The position numbers were made by a program, and so were the translations under genes. From positions 2,418,001 to 2,482,000 of the forward strand of contig NZ_CP113068.1 in the NCBI RefSeq assembly GCF_026625885.1: 64,000 bases of DNA. The letters are read 5' to 3'. This DNA is from Roseateles sp. SL47. GTDB lineage: Bacteria > Pseudomonadota > Gammaproteobacteria > Burkholderiales > Burkholderiaceae_C. The notes below the pieces were generated by a model. It was not told where the DNA came from. It was given only the letters and a program-made list of their open reading frames with translations, and did no database searches. Positions 1-8,290 of the stretch are shown piece by piece; the stretch's first letter is position 1; each line of letters starts with the position of its first letter.

Positions 1-326
1 CCAGGCTGGTGGCCGACAAGCAGGCCATCGAAGCCACCTTCGAGGTGGAAGAGGTGCTGAAGGGCCACCCGGAGCAACTGCAGGTCATCCGGTCCAGCTT
101 CACGGACCACAACTATGCGACGCAGGGTGCCTTGATCGCGATGTATCAGCCGGATCTGGCGCCGGGCATGCATGTCCTGGCGTTCGCCAATGGCAAGGGC
201 CCGGTGGTGTTTGGGGCTTGCTCCGCGACGGTGCGCCTGCAGCGGCATGACGAGAAGGTCCTGCAGGAGACTCGATCACTCATCGGTCTGCCGATGCAAG
301 GGAAGTCGGAGGACGGTGGGCGGTGA
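1..326 (+). CDS. 3' end of an unidentified protein, cut by the window start
   Basis: The frame is open from the first bases; the GTG at position 9 is probably an internal valine, so the true start lies upstream. About 107 residues are visible. The pattern is a short beta-rich stretch (EVEEVLKG), then a GMHVLAFA segment, then a FGACSATVRL segment near the end. That spacing recalls secreted netrin/TIMP-like (NTR) folds, where a late cysteine follows a 'LVFA' strand. This resemblance is weak and is only an inference. No neighbour on the same strand helps to assign a role. Confidence 0.5.
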   Translation, partial: RLVADKQAIEATFEVEEVLKGHPEQLQVIRSSFTDHNYATQGALIAMYQPDLAPGMHVLAFANGKGPVVFGACSATVRLQRHDEKVLQETRSLIGLPMQGKSEDGGR

Positions 327-679
327 GCTCTGGTCGGCAGCATTGCCCAAACCGCCCGGACTGCCTGTATCGCCGGCCATCTACGCCGGGCGAGTCCCTG
401 GCGACAGCATGAGCGTTGAGACGCTCAGCGCCGTGCAGCGGCCACAGCTTGCCGCCAGCGTGTGAGCGCTTCCTGGTCGGTCCAGTCCTGCGCGGCAACA
501 CCGACCGCCACTTCGACCATCGAGCCGTCGAGGGGCCGGGTGGAGGGGCTGGTCCGTGTGCCCAAGCCAGGCATGGAAGCGATTAGAGCATCCAGACGCT
601 ACCGGTGATCCGTGCCACCAGCACGGTGATTCTCAGGCGGGAGTGATCAGGGTCAACTTAGCGACGGTGTAGCGGGCCA
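327..679. other. gene-poor interval
   Basis: No convincing gene lies in these 353 bases. The only item of note is a 31-codon frame on the minus strand (425-520, ATG to TGA) with a plausible amphipathic end (WTDQEALTRWRQAV). It is too short, and lacks a recognisable ribosome binding site, to call as a gene. It could be the tail of a decayed gene. Confidence 0.4.
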
Positions 680-1327
680 TCACTTCACCGTCCCATAAAT
701 GAAGTCCCGACAACCGCGTAATCCGTTGAAATGGGAGGGCCCTTTTTCCCTCAGGCGGATTCTGTCCAGTGCCTGCTCGCTGGAAGACGTGACCTTGAGG
801 CTGACATGGAGACCCATGTCCGGGCAGGCTGTCAGTTCTGGCGCTTGCCCTGAGCCGCGAAGCGCCTTGTAGGCGGCCTGGGGATCCGCCGTGCAGCTTG
901 CAACCGCTGCATCGCGCCAGATGTCAATGTACTTCTCCAGTTTGTCCGGCCGGTCGATCCGTGCACGGACTGTCGTGTTGGGCAACTGCACGAAGGTTGA
1001 CCAGTTCCGGCTCGGATGCTCGATGGAGCCTTGGTAGATGGGCCGCTCTGTCGTCGTGAAGCCGACGAGATCGAGATACGACCCGGACACGGTCGTGCCG
1101 TCTGCCACGGTCTGGATGGAAAGGCTCTTCGGTGCCTGGTCACCCTCCAGTCCGTCCAAACACAGTTGCACCAGCGTCGTGTCGGTGCGTCTCCAGGACG
1201 ATGCCGACAGGTCTTGGGCGACGGTGGGTGATGCGGCCGTTAATGCAGCGATGAATGCAGCGGCCGATGTGGCGGCCGATGTGGCCGTTCGTGCGGCCGG
1301 GCGGGCAGTTTTGAATGCCGTTGCCAT
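680..1327 (-). CDS. hypothetical secreted protein
   Basis: I do not recognise the family. The product of about 215 residues starts MATAFKTARP and has a typical export signal: a basic N-terminus (K, R, R), a long Ala-rich hydrophobic stretch to about residue 35, and a likely cut after TVAQ. The mature part is polar and has cysteines in QLCLDG, ASCTAD, TACPDM and RGCRDF. These four could form two disulfides in the periplasm. An ATG 20 codons upstream (1387) is an alternative start but would give an unusually long signal. The open frame continues far upstream, but that part is the shadow of the next gene. Function unknown. Confidence 0.6.
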   Translation of the reverse strand: MATAFKTARPAARTATSAATSAAAFIAALTAASPTVAQDLSASSWRRTDTTLVQLCLDGLEGDQAPKSLSIQTVADGTTVSGSYLDLVGFTTTERPIYQGSIEHPSRNWSTFVQLPNTTVRARIDRPDKLEKYIDIWRDAAVASCTADPQAAYKALRGSGQAPELTACPDMGLHVSLKVTSSSEQALDRIRLREKGPSHFNGLRGCRDFIYGTVK

Positions 1328-1592
1328 CGGTGAGGAGCGGGTGACAGTTCGGTTCTCCATCGGCGTGTCCAGCATGGAGGAGCTCATCACCGTCTCGGAA
1401 TCCACCACCCCACCACCCTTTGCATGCTTGAACTGGGGGCACCTACGCCTACGCAGCGCAAGGCTGATCAATTGATTGAACGACCGATGCTTGTTGCGTT
1501 GTCTCTGCATGCGCTTCATACAGGGCAGCGTAGCACGGTGTCCGCAGCCTCGGCGAAGGTGCCCATCGTGGCCACGAAGGTGCTGCTTCCGA

Positions 1593-2636
1593 TCAGCTTC
1601 CGCACCCGCTGCCACAGCTGCTTCCGCAACCCCCGTCGCCCCCACATCCGGCATCTCCGCTGCCCGTGCCGCAGTCACTTCCCCCGCTGCCGCAACTGCT
1701 GCCGCCGCTGTCGCCGTCCCGTGCCGCAGCGCGCCTCTGCAGGTGGCCGGCTTCCATGGCACCGATGAGGCCGAAACCCAGCAAGGCTGCGGGCCGCAGT
1801 TCGTCGTGGCGCCATGCGTGTGGATGGGGGTGCCCCAGGGAGTCCAGGTCGTGGTGAACGATTGTTCGGTGGCGTCGTCGGGCGTAGGCCCAGCCTTCAG
1901 GCGCGCGAAGCAACTGATCGACGCGGAACAGCAGCGGCAGGGGGCCCCTGACGGGTGACCGCTGCTCCATCCGGCAGGCCCGCACCAGGCAGCGCGCCAG
2001 CGCCTCCCTGGCATCCTCGCCGGGGGCGTGCTCGCGGTGTGGCAGCGTCTGGCCGTACCGCGCTTTCTGCCAGGCCGCGAGTCCTTCGGGGTCCAGATCC
2101 AGCCAGAGATGCCACACCAGGTCAGCCGCTCGGGATGGCAAGGCGCAGGGCAGCGGTGCGGCGGCCGCGCTGGCATCGAAGAACTGCACCAGCGCGTGGC
2201 TGGCGAGCTTCCATCCTTCCTGGCCAGGGTGCCAGTGCGGATGCTCCAGGGCGACACTCTGGAGCCAGGCCCTCTGAAGGACGTCGGGGAGAGGGGGGGG
2301 AGGGGAGGCCTGGCGGCGACGCGCAAGCCAGCGCAGCCGACCCTCATGCGCGCGAAGCTGCCGCGCCCATCGAAGCTGGCGCAAGCGCCTGCAGAACCGG
2401 GTGAAAACGCCTTGGCGTTCGGGGAGGCGGCTGTGGGTCGTCGGGGACGTGCCGCTCTTGTTGCTTGGGTTGTCTCGGATGTTTGTCTCTTCTTGTTGTT
2501 TTGGTGCTTTGGAGTATGTGTCGCGTCCATGACGGAACTGTGACAGCCGAGGTGCTTTCCCATTGGCCGTCGGGTGCTCGATGACGTCCACCAAGCCTGC
2601 GTGGCGCGGCGTGACCACTGGATGGCAGCGATCCAT
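1593..2636 (-). CDS. hypothetical protein with Gly/Cys-rich C-terminal tail (glycine-rich-domain-like)
   Basis: The central part contains LVWHLWLDLDPEGLAAWQ followed by an HRE motif. This resembles the 'VDxxWHxHI...' core of bacterial and plant glycine-rich-domain-containing proteins. The last ~45 residues are almost only Gly, Ser, Cys, Ala and Asp, with repeated GGS.CGSG and GCGG units, the other hallmark of that group. The start is uncertain: the frame is open to 2771, but an AT-rich, promoter-like patch at 2455-2545 lies inside the upstream part. The real N-terminus may therefore be near 2430, perhaps at a non-ATG codon. No signal peptide is evident. The Cys-rich tail might bind metal or be a target of modification (inference). 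Confidence 0.55.
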   Translation of the reverse strand: MDRCHPVVTPRHAGLVDVIEHPTANGKAPRLSQFRHGRDTYSKAPKQQEETNIRDNPSNKSGTSPTTHSRLPERQGVFTRFCRRLRQLRWARQLRAHEGRLRWLARRRQASPPPPLPDVLQRAWLQSVALEHPHWHPGQEGWKLASHALVQFFDASAAAAPLPCALPSRAADLVWHLWLDLDPEGLAAWQKARYGQTLPHREHAPGEDAREALARCLVRACRMEQRSPVRGPLPLLFRVDQLLRAPEGWAYARRRHRTIVHHDLDSLGHPHPHAWRHDELRPAALLGFGLIGAMEAGHLQRRAAARDGDSGGSSCGSGGSDCGTGSGDAGCGGDGGCGSSCGSGCGS

Positions 2637-2758
2637 GTGAGCGCCGCCTTTGTCCTCACCCGGCGCGATCAAGGCGGCAGTGCATGTCCGCCACAGCAGT
2701 TTTTGGCGAGCAGCAAAAGATGGGATCATCTGCCGACGCTTGAACCACCTGAACTGCC

Positions 2759-3106
2759 ATGTCTCTGACATTCGATCCCGAAGGCTTTGCCCAACGTCAA
2801 CTCGACGCCTACAACGCGCGTGACCTCGAACGTTTCGCCGCCGAGTACACGGAAAACGTTGAGGTCTACACCCTGCCGAATCCTCAACCGACCATCGTGG
2901 GGCGGGAGGCGCTCAAGAAACACTACCGGGACAATCGCTTCAACTTGCCGGAGTTGCACGCCAAGCTGGTGAACCGGATGGTGTTCGGCAACAAGGTGAT
3001 TGACCAGGAGTTGATCACCGGCATCCCGGAGGCGCCCGTGCAGGCTGCCGCCATTTACGAGGTCACAGAGCAAGGGATTTCGAAGGTCTGGTTCCTGCGG
3101 GGATAG
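2759..3106 (+). CDS. SnoaL-like / nuclear transport factor 2 family protein
   Basis: The 115-residue product has the usual length of single-domain SnoaL-like proteins. It shows the expected order: an N-terminal helix with QLDAYNARDLERFAAEY, a strand with VEVYTLP, the IVGREAL turn, and C-terminal strands ending KVWFLRG. Such cone-shaped folds serve as small isomerases, hydrolases or ligand-binding proteins, and the substrate cannot be read from sequence. The gene stands alone, convergent with the kinase gene to its right. Confidence 0.75.
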   Translation: MSLTFDPEGFAQRQLDAYNARDLERFAAEYTENVEVYTLPNPQPTIVGREALKKHYRDNRFNLPELHAKLVNRMVFGNKVIDQELITGIPEAPVQAAAIYEVTEQGISKVWFLRG

Positions 3107-3232
3107 TCGGTTCGCGCGGTCCATCATCAGACCTATGTGGTTCTGCGCTTCGCCTTGTGAATGGGATCAACAGACGATCCAGCACGAGCTCGAGGTGGCT
3201 GTGACCTGCTCTGGGGCCAAGCTTGCGCAATG

Positions 3233-4633
3233 TTAAAGGGCGCGCGCCAAATCGTCCGCGCTCGGGCGCTGCGCTGGATCGGGATGCAGACAGGCGTCTC
3301 GCAACGCGCTGAGTCGCGCATGGTCATCGGGAGCCAGCGGTTCTCCGTGTTCCAGCAGCTCCTCGAAGAGACAGCCTAATGCCCGGACATCCAGCCGTTT
3401 GAGACGCTTCACTTGATCGAGCGGTGCCGCGCCCAGGAAGGAGGCCGCACCGAAATCGCCGAGCAAAGTCGCACCCTTGTTGTCGTGCAGGACGTTGTGG
3501 GCATACAGGTCGCCATGCAGCAGTCCGCGCGCATGCAGGTGCTGCAGCGCGGACGCCAGCCCGGCGGCCATTCGCATCACCGCCTGAGCGGGCAATCGCT
3601 GATCGTCTGAATAGACATCTCGCGTGCAGGACAAAAGGCTCGGGGGGCCGGCGAGCGTGCGAAACGACGGGCCGATCAGTGGCATCAGCAGGCCTTGCGT
3701 CTGGTTCGGATGATCGCTCAGGCGGGCCTGGACGGAGATCAGTTGCGGATGGGCACCTGCCTGCAGACACGCGGCCAGTTCGCTGTCGGGCAGGCCGTCG
3801 CTGGTCAGCCCGCCCTTGAACAGTTTGAGCGCGACGGGAGTGCCATCGTCTTGGTGGGCGCGATAGATGTGGCCGGAGGCGCCCTCACCAAGCAACTCGT
3901 CGAGCGACAGGCGAGACCACGGAACCGCCGGGATCGGCGCCTGCGCCAGCGCCGTCGCCTCTCGCTTCAAAGTCAAGGGGTTGCCTCCGAAGGCCAGCCA
4001 GGTCAGCCTTGGCATCGTGCACAGCCACTCGGGCAGGGCGTTGAGCTGATTGGCTGAGATGCGCAGCAACTCCAGCCGCTCGCATTGCGAGAGGCTGCGC
4101 GGCAATTCCCGCAGCTGGTTGCCCGCCAGCGCGAGCTTTTGCAGGCGGGAGCATTGCCCCAGCGCCTCTGGCAGCGACTCGATCTGGTTGTCCGTGAGGA
4201 TGAGCCAACGCAATCGCGGCGGCAGGGCCGCCTCAGGCACGTGACGGATGTGATTCGTCTTGAAACCAATCATCTCCAACCGCGCGCAGCGCCCCAGCAC
4301 GGCGGGCAGTTCGGTGAACTGGTTGTTGGAGCAGAACAGGATGCGCAACTTGTGCAGGCGCGGGAGATCTTCCGGCAGCGTGTGCAGCGCATTGCCGCTC
4401 AGGTCCAGGATCTCCAGCGATTCCGCTAAGTCGTAGATCTCGTCGGGAAAGGCGGTCAGCCCGGCGCCGGTGAGGGTGAGGCGCTGCACGCCCTTCAGGG
4501 TGCCAGCGCGCAGTTGCTCCAGAGTGTTCAAGCGATGCGTGTTGTGTGCCGCATCCGGAGGGCAATGCGGCGGTGGAAGGGGCCCGGTCCGGGGCTCTGA
4601 CGCGCCAGTGTAAGACTGTGGGGAAGGCGACAT
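3233..4633 (-). CDS. leucine-rich-repeat serine/threonine protein kinase
   Basis: The first ~225 residues hold about eight leucine-rich repeats of the L..L.L..N.L..LP type. The remaining ~230 form a protein kinase domain. Visible kinase motifs are the glycine loop GEGASG (about 249-254), the ATP-binding lysine in VALKLF (K270), the catalytic loop HGDLYAHN (D375, with HGD in place of HRD) and the metal-binding DFG (393-395). There is no transmembrane segment or signal, so the protein is likely cytosolic, with the repeats choosing the partner. The ATG at 4633 is preferred over a TTG three codons upstream. This eukaryote-like layout is known in scattered proteobacteria; its targets are unknown. 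Confidence 0.85.
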   Translation of the reverse strand: MSPSPQSYTGASEPRTGPLPPPHCPPDAAHNTHRLNTLEQLRAGTLKGVQRLTLTGAGLTAFPDEIYDLAESLEILDLSGNALHTLPEDLPRLHKLRILFCSNNQFTELPAVLGRCARLEMIGFKTNHIRHVPEAALPPRLRWLILTDNQIESLPEALGQCSRLQKLALAGNQLRELPRSLSQCERLELLRISANQLNALPEWLCTMPRLTWLAFGGNPLTLKREATALAQAPIPAVPWSRLSLDELLGEGASGHIYRAHQDDGTPVALKLFKGGLTSDGLPDSELAACLQAGAHPQLISVQARLSDHPNQTQGLLMPLIGPSFRTLAGPPSLLSCTRDVYSDDQRLPAQAVMRMAAGLASALQHLHARGLLHGDLYAHNVLHDNKGATLLGDFGAASFLGAAPLDQVKRLKRLDVRALGCLFEELLEHGEPLAPDDHARLSALRDACLHPDPAQRPSADDLARAL

Positions 4634-4775
4634 TTCGAGCAACGCATGGCCTGGGATTCATCGCGCTCTCGCCGGCGGTAATCGGCATGCCGACGCAGGC
4701 GGCGCGCAGTCACTCATGACTGGATGGGTCGCCCGATCGAGACTCGACATACACGTGTAGTTCGACGAGCCAGCA

Positions 4776-6065
4776 GGGCACTTCTCATAACCTCGTTCTC
4801 GCCGCACCTGAAGGCGCGAGCATGTCCGCAGCCTCGGATTGAGGCCGCACAAGCCCGTTTCAGCCATCGAAGCTGGCCGCCAGGCCCCTCATCTCCCGCT
4901 TTGCGGGCTCAGCGGGCGCACCTCGCCCTTGGCGGCGCTCAATGCGCCGGCTCATGGGCGGCCAGCCACACCAGCCGCTTGACGTTGTAGGCCGCGCACT
5001 GGAGCGTCACCGCCAGTTCATTGCGAGCCAGCGTCGTGGCCCGCACGACCTTGCCACCCAACTGCTGCAGGCCCGCGAACACGTGCTCGCCTCTGGCCCG
5101 GATGCGGTTGATGGCCGTGTTGCGCGCATCCAGTCGCTGACGCTTCTGCTGCCCAGGCCGCGCTCTTCTGCCGATGCCGTCTCGCAGTTGCTGCTCTCGC
5201 AGCAGGTCCCGGTTGGCCTGGCTGTCATAGCCCCGGTCGGCCAGCACGCGTTTGCCGGTGTTGCTGGGGTCCAGCACGTCCTTCAAGGTCTGGCCGTCGT
5301 CCACATTGGCCGGCGTGACCTTGATCTTGCGGATGAGCTTGTAGCGCGCGTCGCTGTTGGCATGCACCTTGTAGCCGTAGTGGCTCTTGCCGTGCTTCTT
5401 CGTCCAGCGGGCGGCGCGGTCGGTGTGGCGCAGCTTCTTGGAGGACCAGCCCTCAGGGGCCTGCCCTTCATTGAGCGCTTCGCGCTCCTCGCTCTTGGTG
5501 TGCGTGACCGGCGCCTGCACGATGCTGGCGTCCACGATCTGCCCGCCTCGCGGGATGTAGCCGTGAGCCTGCAGTTGCTGGCTCACCGCGGCCTCGAAGA
5601 TGGCCCTCCCGCCCAGGCCACCCTGGGCCAGTTGCTGCTTGAAGCGCCACAGCGTGCGTGCGTCCGGGATGTGCAGCTCGCCTGCAAGCCGGCAAAAGTG
5701 CTGGAAGCTCATGCGGCCCAGCACCTGGTACTCGCACTCCTCGTCGCTCAAGTTGTACAGCGACTGGATGAACACCAGCCGCACCATGATCTCGGTGGAG
5801 TACGGCGGGCGACCACCCTTGCTGCGGTCGGGCCGTGGGCAGGCGCCTCCACCTGAGCTGCAACTGCTGCGAAGTCCACCAGTTCGTCCATCGCCGCGAG
5901 GTTGGCGATGAAGCTGCCCATCTTCTCCTGACGTCGGTCCTGAACGAATAGGTCAGATGAAGCCTGGCGGCGCCAGAAGGCCGAGGGCTTGATGCGGGGT
6001 GTGATCATGGCCTGTATGGTGACCGATTCCGGTGTCAGGTGTGAGAGAGGTTTTGAGAAGTGCCC
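4776..6065 (-). mobile_element. IS5-family insertion sequence, 1290 bp, with 4-bp target duplication
   Basis: The two ends are imperfect inverted repeats. The left end begins GGGCACTTCTCATAACCTC and the right end, read inwards, begins GGGCACTTCTCAAAACCTC. AGCA lies directly outside both ends (4772-4775 and 6066-6069), as expected for a target-site duplication. The only gene inside is a transposase of the IS5 group on the minus strand. It carries a frameshift, so this copy is probably unable to move by itself. Confidence 0.85.
4939..6008 (-). pseudogene. IS5-family transposase, frameshifted
   Basis: The first part (6008 down to about 5840) encodes MITPRIKPSAFWRRQ...FAAVAAQVEAP in one frame. 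The rest (from about 5840 to 4939) continues in the -1 frame with PRPDRSKGGRPPYSTEIMVR and the full DDE catalytic domain: VDASIVQAP, then ADRGYDS, then the late glutamate in RGEHVFAGL. Related transposases are single ~330-residue proteins. Re-reading one base at the junction restores the usual APCPRPD, so one base has been lost. There is no slippery heptamer at the junction, so programmed frameshifting is unlikely. Confidence 0.8.
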
Positions 6066-6320
6066 AGCAGGGGACATGCCTTGCTCAAGCGCGGACGGTC
6101 CATTTCCTTCCGACTCGGAAGCCAATGATCGCTCCCGCAATCAGACACACCAGCATGAAGCCCAAGGACCACATGTAGGCCTGGCTGGGCCGCATTCTCT
6201 GATTTCAGCAGTCTACTTGGTGGGGGAGCTTACGCATCGGCTAGAGCAATGCCTTGAACTCGCAGAAACCTTCTAAGCTGAGTTGTGACTTGGCAGAGGG
6301 ATATGAACTGCGATTTGTCG

Positions 6321-6764
6321 CTATGAGAGCGCTTCTATCTGCTCTTGATCGAATCTGGTGAGACCTTGGCTGGCGTCCCAAGCCGAAGATAGAAGATCGT
6401 CGATAGGTCGGTCCGTGTTTGCAGCGAATCCCCTCGACTTCCCTATGCGTATAGCTGTTTCACGTGGAAGACCGTATTCAATCAATCGGCGCAAAGCTAT
6501 CTGATACGCGCCCGATTCTATTATTCCGATGACCCCGTTTTCGGAGTCCTGAATGGCTACGAGAGGTTTGAGTATCTTTGGCAGATCGTACGCGGCCTCT
6601 TGTTGAACGCGCTTAACACGTCTATCTATTTCGCTCGCCGTTTCACTCCCACTTTTCCATGTGATGATCTCTCTTAAAGTGGATTGTGTTGCCCATTTTT
6701 GCGCGCTGGAGACAATTGATTTAACTGTGGGCTCGTGTGCTTCTTTGAAATATTTAAAATAATA
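6321..6764 (-). pseudogene. hamB: C-terminal 147 codons of hamB, cut off by an insertion sequence
   Basis: When the element at 6768-8290 and one AATG copy are removed, this frame joins the helicase frame without any shift (…APH then YYFKYFKEAHEP…) and runs to the TAG at 6321-6323. The reconstructed protein is 690 + 147 = 837 residues. The segment includes VKSIVSSAQKWA and the helical end GLTRFDQEQIEALS. Lacking its own start, it is probably untranslated. The longer open frame reaching 7196 is antisense to the transposase and is not real. Confidence 0.8.
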
Positions 6765-6767
6765 ATG

Positions 6768-8290
6768 AGTCGACCCTGAAAAACTCCGCCAACCCGCATG
6801 AATGCTGGGGTTTTGGGGTGAATGCCGATGGTGTGATTTGCAGGATTGAGGTCGAATCGATATCAATTCCTTGCAAACTGCACTGAGGTATTCATGGGTC
6901 CCAAGCCTGCCGACGAACGCGCCGATCAGGACTTGTTCCGCACTGAGTTGCTGAACCTGATCAACCAGCGTCACGAACTGGTTCGTTTGGCGGCGCTGAT
7001 TGACTGGCAGGCGTTTGAAGCCGAGTGGAGTCCCCAATTTGTCTCCACCACTGGCCGCCCTGCGTTGCCCACACGGCTGATGGCCGCCCTGCTGTACCTC
7101 AAGCACATGTACGCGCTGAGCGACGAGGACGTGTGTGAGGGCTGGCGTGAGAACCCGTACTGGCAGCATTTCAGCGGTGAGCGTTATTTCCAGCACGAGT
7201 TGCCTTGCGATCCCTCCAGCCTGGTGCGCTGGCGCCAGCGCATCGGCGAGGCCGGCTGCGAATGGCTACTGGCCCACTCCATTGAAGCTGCACGCAAGGG
7301 CGGCGTGATCAAGCGCCAGAGCCTGGACCACGTGGTGCTGGACACCACGGTGCAACCCAAGGCGATTGCGCACCCGACCGATAGCCGACTGCTCAACCGC
7401 GCGCGTGAGCAACTCGTCGAGGCTGCGCAAGACGCCAGGATCGAGTTGCGCCAGAGCTACGCCCGGGTCGGCAAAGCAGCCGAGCACCAGGCCGGGCGTT
7501 ACGCCCATGCCAAGCAATACCGGCGCATGCAGCGCGAGATCAGGAAGCTGAGAACTTGGCTGGGCCGTGTCATCCGCGACGTGCAACGCAAGGCTGGTGA
7601 GATCGGGCCCGAACTGAAGGCCAAACTCGACATTGCGACTCGACTGCACGCCCAAAAGCGTGGCGACAAGAACAAGCTGTATGCGCTGCACGCGCCCGAG
7701 GCGGAATGCATCGCCAAGGGCAAGGCCAGAACGCCCTACGAGTTCGGCGTGAAAGTGTCCATCGCAGTGACGGCCCAAGAAGGGCTCGTCGTGGGAATGC
7801 GATCGATGCCGGGCAATCCGTATGACGGACACACGGTGGGCAGCCAGTTGGAGCAGGTGGGCATCCTCACGGGGCAAGCACCCAAGATCGTGTTGGCGGA
7901 TCGGGGCTACCGCGGCGTGGAGCCGCCCGAGGGCACGCGGCTGCTGATCAGCCACACGCGCAGACTGCCCAAGCGTTTGAAGAAGTTGCTCAAGCGCAGA
8001 CAAGTCGTGGAGCCCATGATCGGGCACATGAAGTCCGACGGGCTGCTGGCCAAGAACTGGCTCAAGGGCGCGAGTGGCGATGCGCTGCACGCGATCCTGT
8101 GTGGCGCTGGGCACAACCTGAGGATGATCCTGGCGCACCTGCGGGTGCTTTATTGCGCCCTGTTGGGGCTGATCGCGACGGCGGCCACGCTGGCCCTGCG
8201 TAAGGCCGCCCCAATATCAGCACCCAAAGCCTTCATCGCACGGCGCGCCGTGCTGGCTCAGGGCTGAAAACGAGTTGTTCAGGGCCGACT
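6768..8290 (+). mobile_element. IS5-family insertion sequence inside hamB, 1523 bp, AATG target duplication
   Basis: Inverted ends: the left begins AGTCGACCCTGAAAAACTC and the right, read inwards, begins AGTCGGCCCTGAACAACTC (17 of 19 match). AATG occurs directly outside both ends (6764-6767 and 8291-8294). Excising the element with one AATG restores the helicase frame, which fixes both boundaries. The single transposase gene inside is intact, so the element may still be active. The insertion is recent enough that the host gene on both sides has no further damage. Confidence 0.9.
6894..8267 (+). CDS. IS5-family (IS1478-like) DDE transposase
   Basis: Catalyses cut-and-paste movement of the surrounding element. 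The frame is open from 6846, but MGPKPADERADQ (ATG at 6894) fits the family start best. Features in order: an N-terminal DUF772-type domain (RPALPTRLMAALLYLKHMYALSDE), the first catalytic Asp in HVVLDTTVQPK, a long helical insert with basic patches, the second Asp in IVLADRGYRGVE, the late Glu in RRQVVEPMIGHMK, and a C-terminal CGAGHNLRMIL helix. At about 457 residues it is full length for this subgroup. No stop or frameshift is seen. Confidence 0.85.
   Translation: MGPKPADERADQDLFRTELLNLINQRHELVRLAALIDWQAFEAEWSPQFVSTTGRPALPTRLMAALLYLKHMYALSDEDVCEGWRENPYWQHFSGERYFQHELPCDPSSLVRWRQRIGEAGCEWLLAHSIEAARKGGVIKRQSLDHVVLDTTVQPKAIAHPTDSRLLNRAREQLVEAAQDARIELRQSYARVGKAAEHQAGRYAHAKQYRRMQREIRKLRTWLGRVIRDVQRKAGEIGPELKAKLDIATRLHAQKRGDKNKLYALHAPEAECIAKGKARTPYEFGVKVSIAVTAQEGLVVGMRSMPGNPYDGHTVGSQLEQVGILTGQAPKIVLADRGYRGVEPPEGTRLLISHTRRLPKRLKKLLKRRQVVEPMIGHMKSDGLLAKNWLKGASGDALHAILCGAGHNLRMILAHLRVLYCALLGLIATAATLALRKAAPISAPKAFIARRAVLAQG

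Noticed and set aside
1388..2659. A 659-codon minus-strand frame covering both the secreted protein and the Gly/Cys-rich gene
   Set aside because: Only the last ~215 codons look like protein; the rest is Arg/Pro/Ser-rich shadow of the gene in another frame.
5780..5900. Programmed frameshifting in the IS5-family transposase
   Set aside because: No slippery heptamer at the frame change, and relatives have a single frame.
6768..7196. N-terminal extension of the hamB tail frame
   Set aside because: It reads antisense through the transposase gene; the real join is at the AATG duplication.
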